Shown: positions 5,101 to 5,238 of the stretch, piece by piece
Numbering within the stretch: position 1 is the first letter of the stretch
How the letters are laid out: every line of letters starts with the position of its first letter
Assembly (NCBI GenBank): GCA_015487435.1
Contig: WFPU01000036.1
Coordinates: 1-5,238, forward strand
Direction: 5' to 3'
Length of the DNA: 5,238 nt
Source of the DNA: Sulfurimonas sp.
GTDB taxonomy: Bacteria > Campylobacterota > Campylobacteria > Campylobacterales > Sulfurimonadaceae
The notes under the pieces: generated by a model
What the model was told of the DNA's origin: nothing
The model's database searches: none
The model's input: the letters and a program-made list of their open reading frames with translations, nothing else
Translations under genes and position numbers: made by a program

Positions 5101-5127
5101 CTGAGCTATTTTCTCTACATAGCTTAG
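5101..5127. terminator. Hairpin between convergent genes
   Basis: CTGAGCTAT (5101-5109) and ATAGCTTAG (5119-5127) form a 9-bp stem with one G-T pair and a 9-base loop. On the + strand it is followed by a T- and C-rich stretch (5135-5160). It lies 34 bases after the LETM1-like stop codon and covers the stop codon of the gene coming from the right, so it may serve both transcripts as a terminator. Confidence 0.45.
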
Positions 5128-5238
5128 TCTGTAACTTTTCTTCTTTTTCGTTTGTTGTTTTGTACAGGTATAAAAAACTCCAAGTTATCAAGTCTCTTTA
5201 GCGTGATTTTTTCTTCTTCCATAAGCTTTGTTAGTCTC
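5124..5238 (-). CDS. C-terminal end of an unknown protein, partial at right edge
   Basis: On the minus strand a frame is open from the right edge for 37 codons to a TAA at 5124-5126. It ends with RLTKLMEEEKITLKRL, then DNLEFFIPVQ and the basic tail NNKRKRRKVTD. The charged helix followed by a short hydrophobic strand and a lysine/arginine-rich end looks like real protein, and the stop falls neatly in a convergent hairpin. An internal ATG (complement of 5220-5222) has no ribosome binding site, so this is more likely the tail of a longer gene than a 32-residue protein. No family was recognised. Confidence 0.55.
   Translation of the reverse strand, partial: RLTKLMEEEKITLKRLDNLEFFIPVQNNKRKRRKVTD

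Noticed and set aside
4913..5191. Minus-strand open frame of 92 codons
   Set aside because: It runs antisense across the LETM1-like gene and uses a different frame from the more protein-like tail entering from the right edge.

Overview
The window is AT-rich and reads as a junction between a small integrated mobile element and ordinary chromosome. The protein style, strong AT bias and AGGA/AGGAG ribosome binding sites fit a Campylobacterota host of the Sulfurimonas/Sulfurovum type. That placement is an impression from sequence style and has not been tested by a search.

Left part (about 1-3855), all on the + strand: the C-terminal part of a tyrosine recombinase runs in from the left edge. An AT-rich gap with short repeats follows. 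Next is a ColE2-like replication initiator (AEP primase fold, then PriCT, then a C-terminal helix-turn-helix). A perfect 19-bp inverted repeat and a repeat-bearing, AT-rich gap come next and look like a replication origin. They are followed by a small AlpA/excisionase-type DNA-binding protein and a very AT-rich membrane acyltransferase. Integrase, initiator and AlpA-like protein are what an excisable, self-replicating island needs (an integrated plasmid or a phage-satellite-like element). The acyltransferase looks like cargo that would modify a surface polysaccharide.

Middle (3856-4098): a gene-free stretch with short repeats, which probably holds the right boundary of the element. The exact end cannot be fixed because the left end lies outside the window.

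Right part (4099-5238): composition rises (24 of 60 G+C at 4141-4200 against 13 of 60 at 3241-3300), and the genes look like host genes. A membrane-anchored SprT-like putative metalloprotease lies on the - strand. Divergent from it is a short operon of a 19-codon ORF coupled by an ATGA overlap to an 84-residue LETM1-like protein. The tail of a further - strand gene enters from the right edge and converges on that operon at a shared hairpin.

The most interesting material is the non-coding DNA around the initiator gene. A bipartite motif (TTGCA plus TGCAGTGTA) occurs on both sides of the gene, a structured leader surrounds its ribosome binding site, and helically phased TGTAAA repeats lie beyond the hairpin.
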